DNA of 64,000 bases from Apium graveolens (GCF_009905375.1 NC_133647.1:134225263-134289262); one strand, 5' to 3'. Positions 9,814 to 20,020 are shown, counted from the first letter of the stretch. Notes: a model not told the origin generated them from the sequence alone. Made by a program: numbers and translations.

Positions 9814-12015
9814 GTGGAGATAGAAAAGCTGCTCAGGGCCGACATCATCTGCGAGATCAAGTATCCCGAATGGCTCGCCAATGTGGTGCTAGTCAAGAAG
9901 CCAAACGGAAAGTGGAGAATGTGTGTCGACTACACGAGCCTCAACGCTGCGTGCCCTAAAGACTCCTATCCCCTCCCAAATATTGACCAGCTAATCGACG
10001 CGACTTCGGGCCATACCATGCTCAGCTTCATGGACTCCTTTTCGGGATACAACCAGGTTCGTATGAATCCCGAAGACATCGCCAAAACGGCCTTCATTAC
10101 TCATAGGGCGGTTTACGCCTTCATCATGATGCCTTTTGGACTCATCAACGCTGAAGCCACCTACCAGAAAATGATGAACACAATTTTCAAGAGGAAGTTG
10201 GGGAGGAACATGGAATCTTATGTAGACGATATGATCTCCAAGTCACTCACCACCCCGGATCACATAAAAGACCTCAAGGAGTGCTTTGATAACCTAAGGA
10301 AGTACAACATGAAGCTGAACCCGGAGAAATATGCGTTCGAGGTACCTTCAGGCAAATTCCTGGGATTCTTGGTCAGCGAAAGAGGAATAGAAGCAAATCC
10401 AGAGAAGATCACCGCCATCATGGAAATGAAGATACCCCAAACGCAGAGGGACATCCAGAAGTTGGCAGGATGCCTAGCAGCCCTGCGAGGATTCATCCCG
10501 AAACTAGCGGAGAGATGTCTCCCATTCTTCGAGTTGCTGAAAGGGGTCCGGAACAAGAAGTTAGTGGACTGGACACCAGAATGTCATACAGCTTTCAAGG
10601 AAATCAAGAGGCACCTGATGGACCCCCCGGTGCTCTCCAAAGCCAAGCCCGGAGAACCTCTGTCTCTCTACATCGCCGCCGGCCCCAAAGCCGTCTCCTC
10701 GGCACTGGTCCGGGAGGAAGGAGGAACGCAGAGCCCCGTCTACTATGTCAGCCAAGTCCTCAAGGATGCCGAGACTCGGTACCCAAACTTGGAAAAGTTT
10801 GCCTTGGCCCTCGTGCACTCCAGCAGGAAGCTGAGGCAATACTTCCAAGGTCGAGAGATCAGAGTGGTCACGGACCAGCAGCTCAGGAAGGTCATTCACA
10901 AGCCGGATGCCTATGGAAGGTTAGTTAACTGGGCCATTGAACTAAGTCAATTCAACATCAAATTCTTGCCACGAACGGCAATAAAGGCTCAGGCCCTAGC
11001 CGAATTTGTGATGGAATGCACATTCCCGAAACTTAATCATCCTTTACCCCAAGAGATATCCCCGGAGAGAACCAACTCGGGGATGGATCCCTGGAAGCTC
11101 TATGTCGATGGATCATCCACAGCCGAAAGGTCCGGAGTAGGCCTCATCCTTATTAGCCCGGAGGGCTTTACCATCCGACAGGCAATAACTTTCGCTTTCA
11201 AGGTAACGAATAATCAGGCTGAATATGAAGCACTCATTGTCGGGCTCAAGTTGGCAAAATCTCTTGGCATCTCAAGAATGACCATCCATAGTGATTCTCA
11301 GATCGTGGTCAAGCAAACCACCGGAGAATATATCACGAAAGATCCAACACTGGCACAGTACCAGGCAATGATACGGAGCATCTTGGAAGCCACTCCCAAC
11401 ATCACCATACTTCAGATCAACAGAGAAGAGAACTCCACAGCGGATGAGCTGTCCAAGCTCGTGCAGAATTCCTCCGACCTCGTTAGTTCAGTATACTTCG
11501 AAGAACTTGAAGTACCCCGCACAGAGCGAGCTGAGATCCTGTGCATCGGAAGCCCAGACAATTGGATGACTCCTTACATAGCTTACTTAAGAGATGGGAC
11601 ACTCCCAGAAGACCAGAACAAGGCTATATATTTGAAGCACAAAGCTGCACGTTTCTTCCTAGAAGAGGGTCAGCTATACAGAAGAACCTTTTCCGCACCT
11701 ATCTTGAAATGTGTAGACCCTGAGGAGGCCAATTATTGCCTCCGGGAGGTTCATGAAGGCATCTGCGGAGACCACCTGGCAGCCAAAGCTCTAGCTCACA
11801 AAATCATCAGGCAAGGGTACTACTGGCCCACAATACACTCCGACTCCGTCGCTTACGTTCAGAAGTGCCCCCAGTGCCAGAAATTTAGCAATGTTCCCAG
11901 AAAAAGCCCGAACCTGCCAGCATCAGTGTTATCTCCTATCCCGTTCGCTGTATGGGGCATAGATATCATGGGCCCTTCCCCCGAGCAAAAGGCGACCTCC
12001 GCTACGTCCCGGTAG
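9814..12015 (+). CDS. Tat reverse transcriptase, RNase H, archaeal-type RNase H, integrase N-terminus
   Basis: This is a 733-codon open frame. RT: VVLVKKPNGKWRMCVDY near residue 26, the palm segment SFMDSFSGYNQV near 71, and the active site YVDDM near 137 (DNA 10219-10233). The gypsy RNase H follows (LSLYIAAGPKAVSSALV, about 285-302; VTDQQ near 352). The second RNase H begins at KLYVDGSSTAERSGVGLI (about 430), with its Asp, the Glu in NNQAEYEAL and the Asp in IHSDSQIV visible; this duplicated RNase H marks the Tat clade. Integrase starts with the HHCC finger (VHEGICGDHLAAKAL to CPQCQKF, about 650-692) and the first catalytic Asp in VWGIDIMGP. A frameshift near 11985-12000 sends the frame to a stop; the rest of integrase is in the next frame. 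Confidence 0.92.
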   Translation: MEIEKLLRADIICEIKYPEWLANVVLVKKPNGKWRMCVDYTSLNAACPKDSYPLPNIDQLIDATSGHTMLSFMDSFSGYNQVRMNPEDIAKTAFITHRAVYAFIMMPFGLINAEATYQKMMNTIFKRKLGRNMESYVDDMISKSLTTPDHIKDLKECFDNLRKYNMKLNPEKYAFEVPSGKFLGFLVSERGIEANPEKITAIMEMKIPQTQRDIQKLAGCLAALRGFIPKLAERCLPFFELLKGVRNKKLVDWTPECHTAFKEIKRHLMDPPVLSKAKPGEPLSLYIAAGPKAVSSALVREEGGTQSPVYYVSQVLKDAETRYPNLEKFALALVHSSRKLRQYFQGREIRVVTDQQLRKVIHKPDAYGRLVNWAIELSQFNIKFLPRTAIKAQALAEFVMECTFPKLNHPLPQEISPERTNSGMDPWKLYVDGSSTAERSGVGLILISPEGFTIRQAITFAFKVTNNQAEYEALIVGLKLAKSLGISRMTIHSDSQIVVKQTTGEYITKDPTLAQYQAMIRSILEATPNITILQINREENSTADELSKLVQNSSDLVSSVYFEELEVPRTERAEILCIGSPDNWMTPYIAYLRDGTLPEDQNKAIYLKHKAARFFLEEGQLYRRTFSAPILKCVDPEEANYCLREVHEGICGDHLAAKALAHKIIRQGYYWPTIHSDSVAYVQKCPQCQKFSNVPRKSPNLPASVLSPIPFAVWGIDIMGPSPEQKATSATSR

Positions 12016-12791
12016 CCATTGATTACATGACAAAGTGGGCAGAAGCTAAAGCCATGAGGACAATCAACCAACAGGATTGTATCAAGTTCATGGACGCGAT
12101 CGTCATGAGGTTCGGAATCCCTGTAGTCCTCATCTCCGACAATGGCCCACAGTTCGTCGCAACTGAATTTGAAGCATATCTGAAAGTGCTTGGAATCAAA
12201 CACAAAAGAGCGTCGGTTGCACACCCTCAGGGAAATGGACAAGTCGAAGTAACCAACAGAACCATACTTCGGGGTCTAGAAAAGAGACTAGAAGAAACCA
12301 AGAAAACTTGGCCTGACGAGCTCCCAAAAGTCTTGTGGTCCTACAGAACCACCCCCAGGGCGGGAACGAATGAGACCCCCTTCAAGCTGGCATACGGTAC
12401 CGAAGCCCGCATTCCAATCGAAACCGGGTCCCCTTCCCACAGGGTCGTCAATTTTGACGAGATCTCAAACATTGAAGGGCTTAGGACCAACCTGGAACTC
12501 CTAGATGAGATAAGAGATGAAGCAGTAAGAAAGATGGAAGGCTACAAAGAAAAGACAAGACTCTACTTTGGGAAGAAGGCCAGAATCAGAGAATATGAAG
12601 AAGGAGACCTGGTACTCCGACACACCGAGGCCTCAGACCCAAGTAATCAAGGAAAGCTCCAGCCCAACTGGGAAGGCCCCGACAGGGTTAAAGAAGTACT
12701 CCGGCCAGGAACTTACAAGCTAAGCTACCTCGGGGGGACCGAAGTCCCAAACACTTGCCACGGAGCTCGCCTAAGGAAATTCTACCAGTAA
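11952..12791 (+). pseudogene. Tat integrase catalytic core and C-terminus (frame-shifted part)
   Basis: This 279-codon frame overlaps the previous one and carries on the integrase after a frameshift near 11985. It has AIDYMTKWAEAKAM, the second catalytic Asp in LISDNGPQF (about residue 63) and the Glu in GNGQVEVTNR (about 100). The C-terminal part includes GDLVLRH and the GPDRVKEVLRPGTYKL block typical of gypsy integrase. The methionine at 11952 is not a real start. The integrase ends about 170 bp before the tandem array. Confidence 0.88.
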
Positions 12792-12962
12792 AGGCAGGTC
12801 ACACATCCCGGCATCTCCTCCACTTTTAGGCTATAGCAGCTTGATGTAATTTTTAACATTTCCCCAGAATGTACTTTTGTTCTAATGATTTAAATGAAAA
12901 AACCGATTTGGAGCGCCCCATAGCCCAAAAGCATTCTACTATCATTCAATCATTGTCGCTAT

Positions 12963-13740
12963 AGTACTTAGAAAATTTTATTCAATTAAAATTTTAAACC
13001 CCTTCCCGGGGACCATTACACAACCCATGTGTACTTAGAAAATTTTATTCAATTAAAATTTTAAAACCCCTTCCCAGGGACCATTACACAACCCATGTGT
13101 ACTTAGAAAATTTTATTCAATTAAAATTTTAAAACCCCTTCCCAGGGACCATTACACAATCCATGTGTACTTAGAAAATTTTACTCAGTTAAAATTTTAA
13201 ACAAAACCCCTTCCCGGGGACCATTACACAACCCATGTGTACTTAGAAAATTTTATTCAATTAAAATTTTAAAACCCCTTCCCGGGGACCATTACACAAC
13301 CCATGTGTACTTAGAAAATTTTACTCAGTTAAAATTTTAAACAAAACCCCTTCCCGGGGACCATTACACAACCCATGTGTACTTAGAAAATTTTATTCAA
13401 TTAAAATTTTAAAACCCCTTCCCGGGGACCATTACACAACCCATGTGTACTTAGAAAATTTTACTCAGTTAAAATTTTAAACAAAACCCCTTCCCGGGGA
13501 CCATTACATAACCCATGTGTACTTAGAAAATTTTATTCAATTAAAATTTTAAACCCCTTCCCGGGGACCATTTCACAACCCATGTGTACTTAGAAAATTT
13601 TACTCAGTTAAAATTTTAAACAAAACCCCTCCCCGGGGACCATTACACAACCCATGTGTACTTGGAAAATCTTATTTAGTTAAAAATACAAACTCAAATC
13701 TCTCCCGGGGACTACAACGCGAACCACGTGTACTTAGAAA
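12963..13740. repeat. 68/72-bp tandem array in the Tat 3' region (about 11-12 units)
   Basis: The landmark GTGTACTTAGAAAATTTTA recurs about every 68-73 bp from 12963 to 13740. Units come in two forms: one with TTTTATTCAATTAAAATTTT (68 bp) and one with TTTTACTCAGTTAAAATTTT plus a 4-bp AAAC insertion. From about 13166 on they alternate, giving a dimeric repeat of about 140 bp. Each unit also contains an AAAATTTTA/TTAAAATTTT inverted pair and a CCCGGGG block. Variable tandem arrays in this position are known from Tat elements and can seed satellite DNA. Confidence 0.9.
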
Positions 13741-13934
13741 AATTTCGAGAAAAGGAAACAAAACCAAATACGAATGGGAAATATATTTGCATACGTTCCC
13801 GAGGCAAACCAAGCCCCGGAGCAAATCCAAATAAAGTCTTACGAAAACAAGAGAAATTTAAAAGCCACAAAGGCCAAGTCGGAAGCAAATTATGAAAATA
13901 AAATTACAAGGCACTAAGCCTGGGTCTGCATTCT
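13741..13934. other. Spacer between tandem array and antisense gene end
   Basis: A-rich sequence with no ORF. It probably contains the 3' untranslated region and polyadenylation signals of the antisense gene (minus strand) and part of the sense 3' UTR. Nothing else is seen. Confidence 0.4.
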
Positions 13935-16248
13935 TCAATCTTCGGGAGGAGGAGGGGTCTTCTCGCGGCCATCTTCGGGAGGCGGAGGCGGCTGAGTCCC
14001 GGAAGTGCCTGCCTCAGCTGCTCGGGCTTCCTCACGGTGGAGCTCTTCAGCAAAATATAGCTCTATGAATCCGTCCATGTCACCGCCCGGATTCTCAGCA
14101 AGATAGGCAGAAGCAACGTCCCAGCAGATATTGACCTTCTCAAAAATCTTGTTGTTAAGCTCCTCGTAGTAAGCAGGAGTACCCCAGAAAGACTCCAGCA
14201 CTTCCTCTGCCGGGGGCCGAGCAGCAAGCTCCTTCTTCAAGTTCTCCACCTCCGCCCGGAGGGATCCTACCAACTGCTCCGCAGCCTCCCGAGACTTCAC
14301 CGCCTCAGCCACGGCTTGTTTATGTTCCCGAGATTCTTTCTCCTTCACCTCCCGATACTTGGTGAAGTTCTCCTTCTCCTTACTTAGCTCTTTCAGCGTA
14401 GCCTTGGTCTTGGTCTCCCTTATGCGGAAGTTGTGGAGAATAGTGGAGCAGCCGCTGATCCGAGCATTCGCCTGAAAACAAAATGGCTAAATACTAACAC
14501 AAGGATAGAAAAGAGAAATGTTAAGAGAACGACCTTACCTCCGAAACGTCCCGGACGAGATGATCGAGGAAGGTATCCAGATCCTCCGTGGCGTAGCAGT
14601 CAAAGTCAGTCGGGGTAGCATAGTTATCAAACATTTCATTCCGGCGATCATCCAGGGTCATCCGAGCAAGGAGGTTCTTCAACGCATCCTCCTCCACCAA
14701 CTTTTGGCTCTCTTCTTCTGAAAGACCCGATCCCGAAACCCTCCTGCATGTGGGGTTCCAGGCCCACCAGCAGCCTCCGTCACAGTCTTCCTCTTCCGCA
14801 GATTCAAAGACCCGACTTCCACCTCCTCCAGCTCAACCACCTCAACCTCCTCAGGCTCCGGGACAACAGGCGGGGTAATCACAGGACTACAGGAGCACTC
14901 TGCCTCACACTGTTACCCGAGAAACCAGCATCCCGGGTCTGCGAACCGCTACCTGCACCAGCTACCCTCTTCCCCGAGTCCAGCTGCACGGCACCACCAA
15001 TCTTCTTAAACCTCCCAGCCAAATCCTTAAATTGCTGCGACATAGCATAATGGAAAGGGTTCAGGAGGGGAAGACCTGCACAAGGAACAACAGTCATTCA
15101 AATGAACAAGACAAAGATATACAACAGGAAAAATACAAGGAAAAAACTACTAAGGCAAAACACTTACAGCCAACATTATACAATGTTTGATTATCTAAAA
15201 AGGTGTCCCGGGTCCATTGGACACCAAGAGCAACCACAAAGTCGTACATCTTCGTCAAGGCATCTCCACCAAGCCTCTCGGATGGGAACCTGCTATTTTT
15301 TAAAGTAGTTTTGTACAAAGGCATAAACTCCAGGTCCCACCCCCGGACGAAGATGAACTCCTGGTGCCAGCCCCGGAGCGAGTTCAACATGAAGAATGGA
15401 GCCTTTTTGGCATCAGAAGGGAGCCCACAACCATCTATATTAAAGGTAAACTTAAAAAGAGGAGGCAAGGTGGACTTTTTGATTTTAAAAAGATAGTGAA
15501 AAAGCTTAAAAGTCGGAAGGTACTTCTTCACATGGCAACAGGCCAGAAACCAGGAAACCCACTTAATAGAGTTCGGAGCTAGCTGGGTGAAGGGTATCCC
15601 ATAGACGTCACGGCACAGGGACTTGGTAAACTGATGGAGATTGGGTCTCATACTACGCAGATGCTCTAAGGGAATTCCTACCCAACCACCAGCGGGACGG
15701 TGATAAACTCTCTCGTGAGGCTCGGGCCACCTCCACTCCATATCATCCCCGAAGTGAAATACAGCCTTCACCAGATCATCTATCTGTTGGAAGGTGTACT
15801 CGGAGAGGTCGGGATGACGGGGGGCAGGAACATATCTTGTCCCGGGGGCATTATAAAAAAGTTGATCCATGCGGGCCCCATCATAAGGTTCTAAGCCCCC
15901 GGGCCTATAAGCAGTGGTAAGATCCCTAAAGTAATAATCATGGGGAGGGCTGTTCTCACGAGTCCGAATGAAGTAATGGTCAATGTCTATCCACGACCCG
16001 TCTCTCCTACCCAAGGTCTGCCCGGGGTTTAATAGAAAGGTAGGCAGCTCCTCAACTATGGCTTGGCGACGGGGAGGCATATTTTCTAGTTCCGGTGAAG
16101 AGTCACTAGAAGAATATTCGGGAAATCCAAAGTGGGGACGGTCGGGTCTATGCTTCAGGTTAGCTAATTGTTTCTTCCTACCCCTCCTAACCATATAACC
16201 CCGGAGTCTATGCCATTTCGGGAAGGAAAAGAAAAGAAAGAAACACAA
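13935..16248 (-). CDS. Antisense spliced gene of the Tat element (PF04195-like gypsy-associated protein)
   Basis: Transcribed against pol. Proposed exons: 16248-15168 (start uncertain; the MVRRGRKKQ methionine at 16194 is equally good), 15075-14539 and 14471-13935. Intron 1 (15167-15076) has GTAAGT and a TTGTGCAG acceptor and restores an unbroken frame (split Cys codon). Intron 2 (14538-14472) has GTAAGG and TTTTCAG, phase 0. Exon 1 encodes a globular domain (LEHLRSMRPNLHQFTKSL, IPFTQLAPNSIKWVSWF) like the Transposase_28 'putative gypsy type transposon' family. Exon 2 is hydrophilic with an acidic Glu/Val-rich segment, and is frame-broken near 14880 and again near 14740. Exon 3 has a coiled coil and a FWGTPAYYEELNNKI block, then a Pro-rich tail. 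Antisense ORFs at this place are known in Grande and Retand; function unknown. Splicing is inferred from consensus and frame only. Confidence 0.72.
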
Positions 16249-16849
16249 AAGCTACTCAGAAACAGTTAACTTCAAAATCAATATACCAAATCATATCAAA
16301 CAAACCTATACATACATATATAAGCCTATATCGCATGTTATGAACAGTCACGAAAGTAAAAATCAAGCCCAGTTTTACACAGATTAAAACCCTCATTTGC
16401 ACACATATGCATACCAAAACACAAACCCAGATTCTCTAGAAACATCGACTTTTTCTTCGCAAAATAAAAACTATAAATCTAAACAGCAAACAACCTATTT
16501 TGATTCGCCAAAACTCGACACAACAGAGATAAACAAATCCAAATACTTGATTATACACGCATTCCAAAAAACCAAACTACAGTTACTCACTAAGCAATCA
16601 CGAAGAAACAAGAAGAAGTATGATGGTAAGTTCAAGAACTTACAAGAAAGCAGGAGAATAAATCGGCTTCAAAAAGCGAAGAGACTCCCAAATTCGATTT
16701 AGAGAAAAATGGTTGAAAGATGTATTCGCAGTTGCGTAAAGAAAAAAGAAATGAGAAATAGAGGGTATTTATAGGCACGGAAGGAGTTTTAACCCCCTCA
16801 ACTGCCCCGCAATCCGGTCCGTTGATCGAGAACACGTGGCACAATCTTG
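16249..16849. other. Leader of antisense gene / pre-LTR region of Tat element
   Basis: No credible ORF. In the + direction a purine-rich stretch at about 16738-16765 could be the polypurine tract just before the LTR. In the minus direction this is the leader of the antisense gene. The exact LTR start is not resolved because the inverted copy matches only from 16850. Confidence 0.4.
16766..16773 (-). promoter_or_regulatory. TATA box candidate for the antisense gene
   Basis: On the minus strand this reads TATAAATA, followed about 30 bp downstream by the presumed transcription start and then a 480-570 bp leader before the antisense start codon. Between it and the ORF (16249-16765) there is A-rich sequence with no better signal. 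Confidence 0.5.
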
Positions 16850-17054
16850 AGCGTCCAGAAAATAACCGCTGCAGTTAATGATTACACAACTGTAATTATT
16901 TAACAGGCGCGACTTTTAAGGCAAAAAGGGGGGAAAAACTGCAACGTTTCGTGCATACACATATACTTACACATATATTTGTACAAGAAGCTCAACCGCC
17001 ACCTGACACTCCGGGAAAAGCGCCAAAACATTTACCACCTGTCACATCTGCATC

Positions 17055-17640
17055 AAGGCCTACCCAAACACAACCCCGGGGACTTGTACCCAACAACACC
17101 CCGGGGTTAGGGGCCACAAGTCAAAAGAAAAATGACAAAATTTTTCCAAGTGCAAAGAACCAAAAGGCCTACCCAAACACAACCCCGGGGACTTGTACCC
17201 AACAACACCCCGGGGTTAGGGGCCACAAATCAAAGGAAAAATGACAAAATTTTTCCAAGTGCCAAGAACCAAAAGGCCTACCCAAACACAACCCCGGGGA
17301 CTTGTACCCAACAACACCCCAGGGTTAGGGGCCACAAGTCAAAGGAAAAATGACAAAATTTTTCCAAGTGCCAAGAACCAAAAGGCCTACCCAAACACAA
17401 CCCCGGGGTTAGGGGCCACAAGTCAAAAGAAAAATGACAATTTTTTCCAAGTTCCAAGAATTAAAAGGCCCACCCAAACACAACCCCTGGGACTTGTACC
17501 CAACAACACCCCGGGGCTAGGGGCCACAAGTCAAAAGAAAAATGACAAAATTTTTTCCAAGTACCAAGAATTAAAAGGCCTACCCAAACACAACCCCGGG
17601 GACTTGTACCCAGCAACACCCCGGGGTCATGAGACAAGTC
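17055..17640. repeat. 109-bp tandem repeat in right LTR arm
   Basis: CAACCCCGGGGACTTGTACC recurs at about 17072, 17180 and 17289, with later copies at about 17482 and 17591. The unit at about 17398 lacks roughly 27 bp between its two CCCCGGGG blocks, consistent with slippage or recombination between those short repeats. Confidence 0.87.
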
Positions 17641-18010
17641 AAAGAAGTGAATTTTTTCCTACTCCCCCATTCGGGAAAACCCGCATAAGGGAGTGGGAGG
17701 TAAATGATGGGCCAGAAATAATCAGGCCCAGATAGAAGAACAGGGGCCCAAAAGAGATGCCACCCCAGGCCCAAGCCGAAGTGGTCCCCGGTGCCACGTG
17801 GCACAGGACAAAAGAGTCAACTGTCTCATGTTACCCAAAATGGAACAATTGCATCCTAGCCATTCATGGGTAATCATCCCAAGACAGCTCTGATGGAGAA
17901 AGGACACCTGATCACACAACTCATCTGGACCGTTCAACCTGTCACCAACCAAGAATGATTAAAGGACAGGATGAAGAGGTACAAACTCCAAAACCCTAAA
18001 TCTTGGGACC

Positions 18011-18018
18011 TATAAAAG
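18011..18018 (+). promoter_or_regulatory. LTR TATA box facing the GDSL gene
   Basis: TATAAAAG in the sense orientation of the LTR. It lies about 370 bp upstream of the GDSL start codon with no other obvious promoter between, so it could drive read-through transcription of that gene. Confidence 0.55.
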
Positions 18019-18388
18019 GCCCCAAAAAAGAGGGTTTTGGAGGTTGGAAAAACATTTGACTACTATACACACATACACACACCCTCACATATTTTTGAAT
18101 AGCTCCTTCTTCCCTCTTCTTCTTCCTCAAGAAAGCCCATTTCTTATTCTCACACCGGAGTTGCCGCGGGATATAACCCCCTCCTCTTCTGTTTTGCAGA
18201 GACCCCTATCTAGCAGGTTAACCGCACCCAAACCGCTGCGAAGGCCGGGTTCCGGCACATGAGAGAAAGGAGAAGACCTGAGAAGAAACCGAGTTATGAG
18301 CATGTGTAGCAATTACTTGCATTATTGTAGTAGGTTGGAAGTTGAATATCAATACAGTTGATTGAGTATGGTACATGTTTTGCGGATA

Positions 18389-19940
18389 ATGTCTTCTATC
18401 AAACTGCAGTTTCAGCTGTGGATAATGGTTAACGTCTATGTTCATGCTCTGTCTTATGTTCTGCAATTACCCGATATTCGTACATTTAGAAATTGTAAGA
18501 TTGATAAGATATATCAGTTTGGAGCTTCTTTTTCTGATACCGGAAACCGTGTAGTGGAGGACCCAACGATTGCACCAGCTAGGCTTCCCTATGGTGAGAG
18601 CTCTTTTCTGGGACCAACTGGCCGTTTTTCAGATGGACTGCTGTTGATTGACTACATTGGTAACTAATTTCTCCCTTTATTTTTACCAAGACTCAAAGTT
18701 CAAACTCCTAATTTCTCATTTGGTACTTGAACAAGTATCTTGATTCCCTATTTTATTTGGTCATGTTTGTTTTTGTAATTCAACAGCATTAGAAGCTGGT
18801 TTACCTCTGCTCAATCCCTATTTAAAGAGCGATGCAAACTTTACCCACGGCGTAAACTTTGCGGTTGGTGGTGCTACAGCATTGTCAGCAATTGCTCTGG
18901 CAGCAAAAAACATTACGGTACAGGGTAGCAAAAGTTCCCTTGGCCTTCAACTTGAGTGGATGTCCAACCATTTAGCTTCACATTGCAACACCGACAACAT
19001 GCGTATGTGCTCAGATAATGAAATTAGTGATTAGTTATTTCATAGAATTTGATATTTTCTCATATTTTGTCTTCAAATTTGTGCATCTATTTTACAGACT
19101 GTCGTCCTGAAATCCTCAATAATTCTTTGTTTATGGTCGGCGAAATCGGAAGGAATGATTACTATTTTGCATTCAGCCAGGGAAAAACTTTTGAAGAGAC
19201 ACAAATTATGGTGCCTGAAATTATTGAAATCATTAAGAATGCAGTACAAGTATGTTACTAGTGTTAAATGTTTTTGTTAATTTACTAAATTAACTGCAGT
19301 GTTTACATTATCACTTTAAATATTCTTTTCTCTCCTAATTTTGTGATATTATTTTCATATTTAAGAGAGTTGTTGATTTGGGGGCTGCACAAGTAATTGT
19401 TCCAGGAATTTTTCCAATGGGCTGTTTGCCGTCGTACCTGACGGCTTACAAAACTAATGACAGATCAGCCTACGACGAACTTCATTGTCTAAAAGAGTTC
19501 AATGATTTTATAGCATATCATAACGAGTATCTACAACAAACGATAATCACATTGCAAGAAGAATATCCCCGTGCTACAATTGCGTATGCAGATTACTACA
19601 GTGCCTACAAATGGCTTCTCTATAATGCTCCGCAGCTAGGTAATTGTTACTCTAGATAGAATATATGAACTCATTAATGATATATCATAAATGTACAGCG
19701 AAATGTTTATATTTAGAATGTTTTGTGACAGGATTCGATCCAGCATTTGAATTAGAAGGCTGTTGTGGAAACGCTGGCGCCTGTGGGAGCTCAAATGTTC
19801 CGGTATGTCCCAATCCTGATCGATATATCGGTTGGGATGGAGTGCATTTCACACAAAGAGCTCATAGTGTTATAGCCACTTGGGTTGTAGCAGACTTGAT
19901 ACAAAAGCTTAGCTGTGATGTACAAGTTGAACAATATTAG
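18389..19940 (+). CDS. GDSL-type (SGNH) esterase/lipase, five exons
   Basis: Predicted exons 18389-18659, 18787-19002, 19098-19249, 19366-19639 and 19732-19940 join without a stop into 373 codons, the usual length for plant GDSL esterases. All introns are GT-AG. A hydrophobic N-terminus (about residues 1-26) may be a secretion signal. Block I reads FGASFSDTGN with the nucleophile Ser47; the usual Asp of GDS is Ala. Block II is NFAVGGATAL, block III GEIGRND (Asn182), block V DGVHFTQRAH (Asp340, His343). Thus the catalytic Ser, Asp and His are kept. Such secreted enzymes hydrolyse acyl esters; the closest flavour is the acetylajmalan-esterase-like group, which is an inference. ATG at 18389 is chosen for the signal-like sequence; 18368 is possible. 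A polyadenylation-like AATAAA lies at 20015. A retrotransposon LTR ends about 130 bp upstream. Confidence 0.88.
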
Positions 19941-20014
19941 TCGGACCGTAGACTGAATTGTTAAGATAAATTTAGTGCACTGTTCAACAGGGCAGGAAGT
20001 TCAGAAGTTACCTA

Positions 20015-20020
20015 AATAAA
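20015..20020 (+). terminator. Possible polyadenylation signal of GDSL gene
   Basis: AATAAA about 75 bp after the stop codon at 19938-19940. Plant signals are loose, so this is only a candidate. Confidence 0.4.

Larger units (their letters stand above)
8600..18262 (+). mobile_element. Ty3/gypsy Tat-clade (Retand/Grande-like) element, 5'-truncated
   Basis: Order on + : end of gag, protease, reverse transcriptase, RNase H, a second archaeal-type RNase H, integrase, a 3' region with a tandem array and an antisense gene, then an LTR. RT before integrase defines Ty3/gypsy. The extra RNase H and the long 3' region with antisense ORF and tandem repeats are hallmarks of the Tat clade (Grande, Retand, Ogre). 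The 5' LTR, primer site and most of gag are absent; the left edge is fused at about 8590-8600 to an inverted LTR arm. Pol has two nonsense codons and at least two frameshifts, so the copy is dead. Confidence 0.87.
16850..18262 (+). repeat. 3' LTR of Tat-type element (right arm; borders approximate)
   Basis: It mirrors 7349-8590 in inverted orientation from 16850 to about 18090, then continues through a CT-rich leader to a GC-rich end near 18262. A TATA box (TATAAAAG, 18011-18018) faces right, with a leader of repeated CACACA afterwards, as in an LTR U3-R boundary. Five to six 109-bp repeats lie in U3 (17055-17640). The 3' end is placed by change of sequence character before the GDSL gene and is uncertain by tens of bases. 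Confidence 0.65.

Noticed and set aside
12963..13740. CRISPR-like repeat array
   Set aside because: The repeats are head-to-tail with no unique spacers and lie in a plant retrotransposon.
16397..16702. ORF of 101 codons on + strand
   Set aside because: In the A-rich leader of the antisense gene; Lys/Asn-rich and unlike any family.
18362..18388. Earlier start for the GDSL gene (TTG at 18362)
   Set aside because: TTG is not a usual plant start; ATG at 18389 gives a signal-like N-terminus and family length.
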